The position numbers and the translations under genes are program-made. A stretch of 25,659 nt of DNA from JALHMQ01 sp964616395 (GTDB lineage: Bacteria > Pseudomonadota > Gammaproteobacteria > Burkholderiales > Burkholderiaceae_F), in NCBI GenBank assembly GCA_964616395.1, contig CAZTUT010000028.1, positions 1-25,659 on the forward strand, written 5' to 3'. Positions 24,176 to 25,659 of the stretch are shown here, in pieces (the first letter of the stretch is position 1; each line of letters begins with the position of its first letter). The notes under the pieces are model-generated. The model was not told the DNA's origin, did no database searches, and saw nothing but the letters and a program-made list of their open reading frames with translations.

Positions 24176-24275
24176 NNNNNNNNNNNNNNNNNNNNNNNNN
24201 NNNNNNNNNNNNNNNNNNNNNNNNNNNNNNNNNNNNNNNNNNNNNNNNNNNNNNNNNNNNNNNNNNNNNNNNNNN
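24176..24275. other. Assembly gap: exactly 100 unknown bases
   Basis: A run of 100 N, the conventional placeholder for a gap of unknown length. It hides the end of purH (about one codon plus stop), the purH-ruvC junction and roughly 30 N-terminal residues of RuvC. Those parts alone need about 97 bases before any spacer, so the true gap is probably somewhat longer than 100. Confidence 0.98.
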
Positions 24276-24806
24276 GGCGTGGTCCGCGTGCCAGCCGGCG
24301 ACCTGGCGGTACGCCTGGGCGTGATCCTGCGCGAACTGGGCGCGGTGATCGCCGAGCATCGGCCCGCGATGGCCGTGGTCGAGCAGGTGTTCGTCAACGT
24401 CAACCCCAAGTCCACGCTGCTGCTGGGCCAGGCCCGCGGCGCTGCGCTGTGCGCCGCCGTGGCAGCCGACCTGCCGGTGCACGAGTACGCGGCGCTGTCG
24501 GTCAAGCAGGCGGTCGTGGGCACCGGTCGCGCCACCAAGGAGCAGGTGCAGATGATGATCACGCGGCTGCTGTCGCTGGCGGTGGCCCCACCGCCCGATG
24601 CCGCCGATGCGCTGGCCTGCGCGGTCTGCCATGCGCATGCACGGCGGCTGGCGGCGCAGGTACGCGCACACGCGGGGCCGTCGGCCGCTGCAACAACGGC
24701 TGCGCAGCAGCAATTGCAGGCGAGCACGTCAGCGAGCAGCGGACGTCGCGGACGCGCGGCGTCGCGCAGCGCCTGGGCGCAGCACGCAGCACTGCTGGGA
24801 AAGTGA
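24276..24806 (+). CDS. ruvC: Holliday junction endodeoxyribonuclease RuvC (5' end lost in N run)
   Basis: 176 C-terminal residues of RuvC, which resolves Holliday junctions made by RecA and migrated by RuvAB. The visible part starts at GVVRVPAGDL, equivalent to about residue 31 of E. coli RuvC. The catalytic glutamate in VVEQVFVNVNPKS (visible residue 36) and the aspartates in PDAADALACA (108, 111) are present. The first catalytic Asp of the IDPG motif lies in the gap. KQAVVGTGRATKEQVQ is typical. After CHAHA the protein continues some 55 residues, ending in an Ala/Gln/Ser/Arg-rich tail, about 33 residues longer than E. coli RuvC. ruvA begins 4 bases after the stop. Confidence 0.94.
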   Translation, partial: GVVRVPAGDLAVRLGVILRELGAVIAEHRPAMAVVEQVFVNVNPKSTLLLGQARGAALCAAVAADLPVHEYAALSVKQAVVGTGRATKEQVQMMITRLLSLAVAPPPDAADALACAVCHAHARRLAAQVRAHAGPSAAATTAAQQQLQASTSASSGRRGRAASRSAWAQHAALLGK

Positions 24807-24810
24807 CGCG

Positions 24811-25391
24811 ATGATCGGTCGCATTGCCGGCACGCTGCTGGAGAAGAATCCGCCGTCGATCCTGGTCGATGCCGGCGGCATCGGCTACGAAATCGACGTG
24901 CCGATGAGCACGCTGTACAACCTGCCGGCGGTGGGCGAGCGGGTGACGCTGCTCACGCACCTGGCGGTGCGCGAAGACGCGCATCAGCTCTACGGCTTTG
25001 CCACCAGCGCTGAGCGGCAGGCCTTCCGTGACCTGATCCGCATCTCGGGTGTGGGCGCGCGCACCGCGCTGGCAGTGCTGTCGGGCCTGTCGGTGGCGGA
25101 ACTGGCGCAGGCGGTGTCGCTGCAGGAAAGCGCCCGACTGACCCGCATCCCGGGCATCGGCAAGAAGACGGCCGAGCGGCTGCTGCTGGAGTTGAAGGGC
25201 AAGCTCGGCGCCGCGCTCGACGCACCGGCCGCTGGCAGCGCGGCGGGCGGCGACTCGGCCGACATCCTGCGCGCGTTGATGGCGCTGGGCTACAACGAGC
25301 GCGAGGCCGCGCTGGCGGTGCGCCAGGTACCGGCCGGCACCGGCGTGTCCGACGGCATCCGCCTGGCGCTGAAATCACTGGCGAAATCCTG

Positions 25392-25392
<1 letters not shown>
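24811..25392 (+). CDS. ruvA: Holliday junction branch migration protein RuvA
   Basis: A 193-residue RuvA, the tetrameric protein that binds four-way junctions and loads the RuvB motor. The N-terminal OB-fold (MIGRIAGTLLEKNP to about 62) has LVDAGGIGYEIDVP. The helix-hairpin-helix domain contains ISGVGARTALAVLSGLS and IPGIGKKTAERLLLELKGK. The C-terminal RuvB-binding domain (about 148-193) has MALGYNEREAALAV. The ATG is 4 bases after ruvC and the stop overlaps the ruvB start by one base (TGATG), so the three are a tightly coupled operon. Length is normal for the family. Confidence 0.97.

Positions 25393-25659
<267 letters not shown>

Noticed and set aside
22353..24806. Apparent PurH-RuvC fusion protein
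   Set aside because: The two frames are joined only through 100 N; the PurH C-terminus and the RuvC interior are both recognisable on either side.

Overview
The window is about 25.7 kb of very GC-rich DNA with strongly GC-biased third codon positions. Its gene order is typical of Betaproteobacteria, most likely Burkholderiales; I cannot name a genus. Everything recognisable is core chromosomal housekeeping. I see no tRNA or rRNA gene, CRISPR array, transposase, integrase, phage gene or defence cassette, and no obvious novel system.

Layout. (1) Positions 1-4609, plus strand: the miaB (3' end)-phoH-ybeY-corC-lnt cluster, covering tRNA modification, RNA/ribosome quality control, a CBS-domain protein and lipoprotein N-acylation; several genes overlap by 4 bp. 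(2) 4656-10094, plus strand: glyQ-glyS (glycyl-tRNA synthetase), plsC, a YgjP-like zinc metallopeptidase and gloA. (3) 10110-12311, plus strand: a probably exported prolyl-oligopeptidase-family peptidase. (4) 12412-17907, minus strand: lptD-surA-pdxA-rsmA, converging on the peptidase gene. (5) 18145-25659, plus strand: amgK-murU (peptidoglycan sugar recycling), ubiH, then dusB-fis-purH, and ruvC-ruvA-ruvB running off the right edge.

The themes are envelope biogenesis (Lnt, PlsC, LptD, SurA, AmgK/MurU), translation and RNA maturation (MiaB, YbeY, GlyQS, RsmA, DusB), cofactor and purine synthesis (PdxA, UbiH, PurH) and recombination (RuvABC). The clearest promoter signals are -10 elements before glyQ, dusB and lptD.

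Features worth attention are modest. A run of exactly 100 Ns at 24176-24275 removes the last codon or so of purH and the start of ruvC, and creates a false continuous reading frame. Fis and RuvC both carry long basic/low-complexity C-terminal tails. There is a degenerate 12-bp tandem repeat at the rsmA 3' end. Inverted repeats lie in the leaders of corC, glyQ and dusB and behind plsC and the metallopeptidase gene. Two genes often found in these neighbourhoods, gmhB and pepP, are missing from their usual slots. Many long antisense reading frames exist, but they are by-products of the high GC content.
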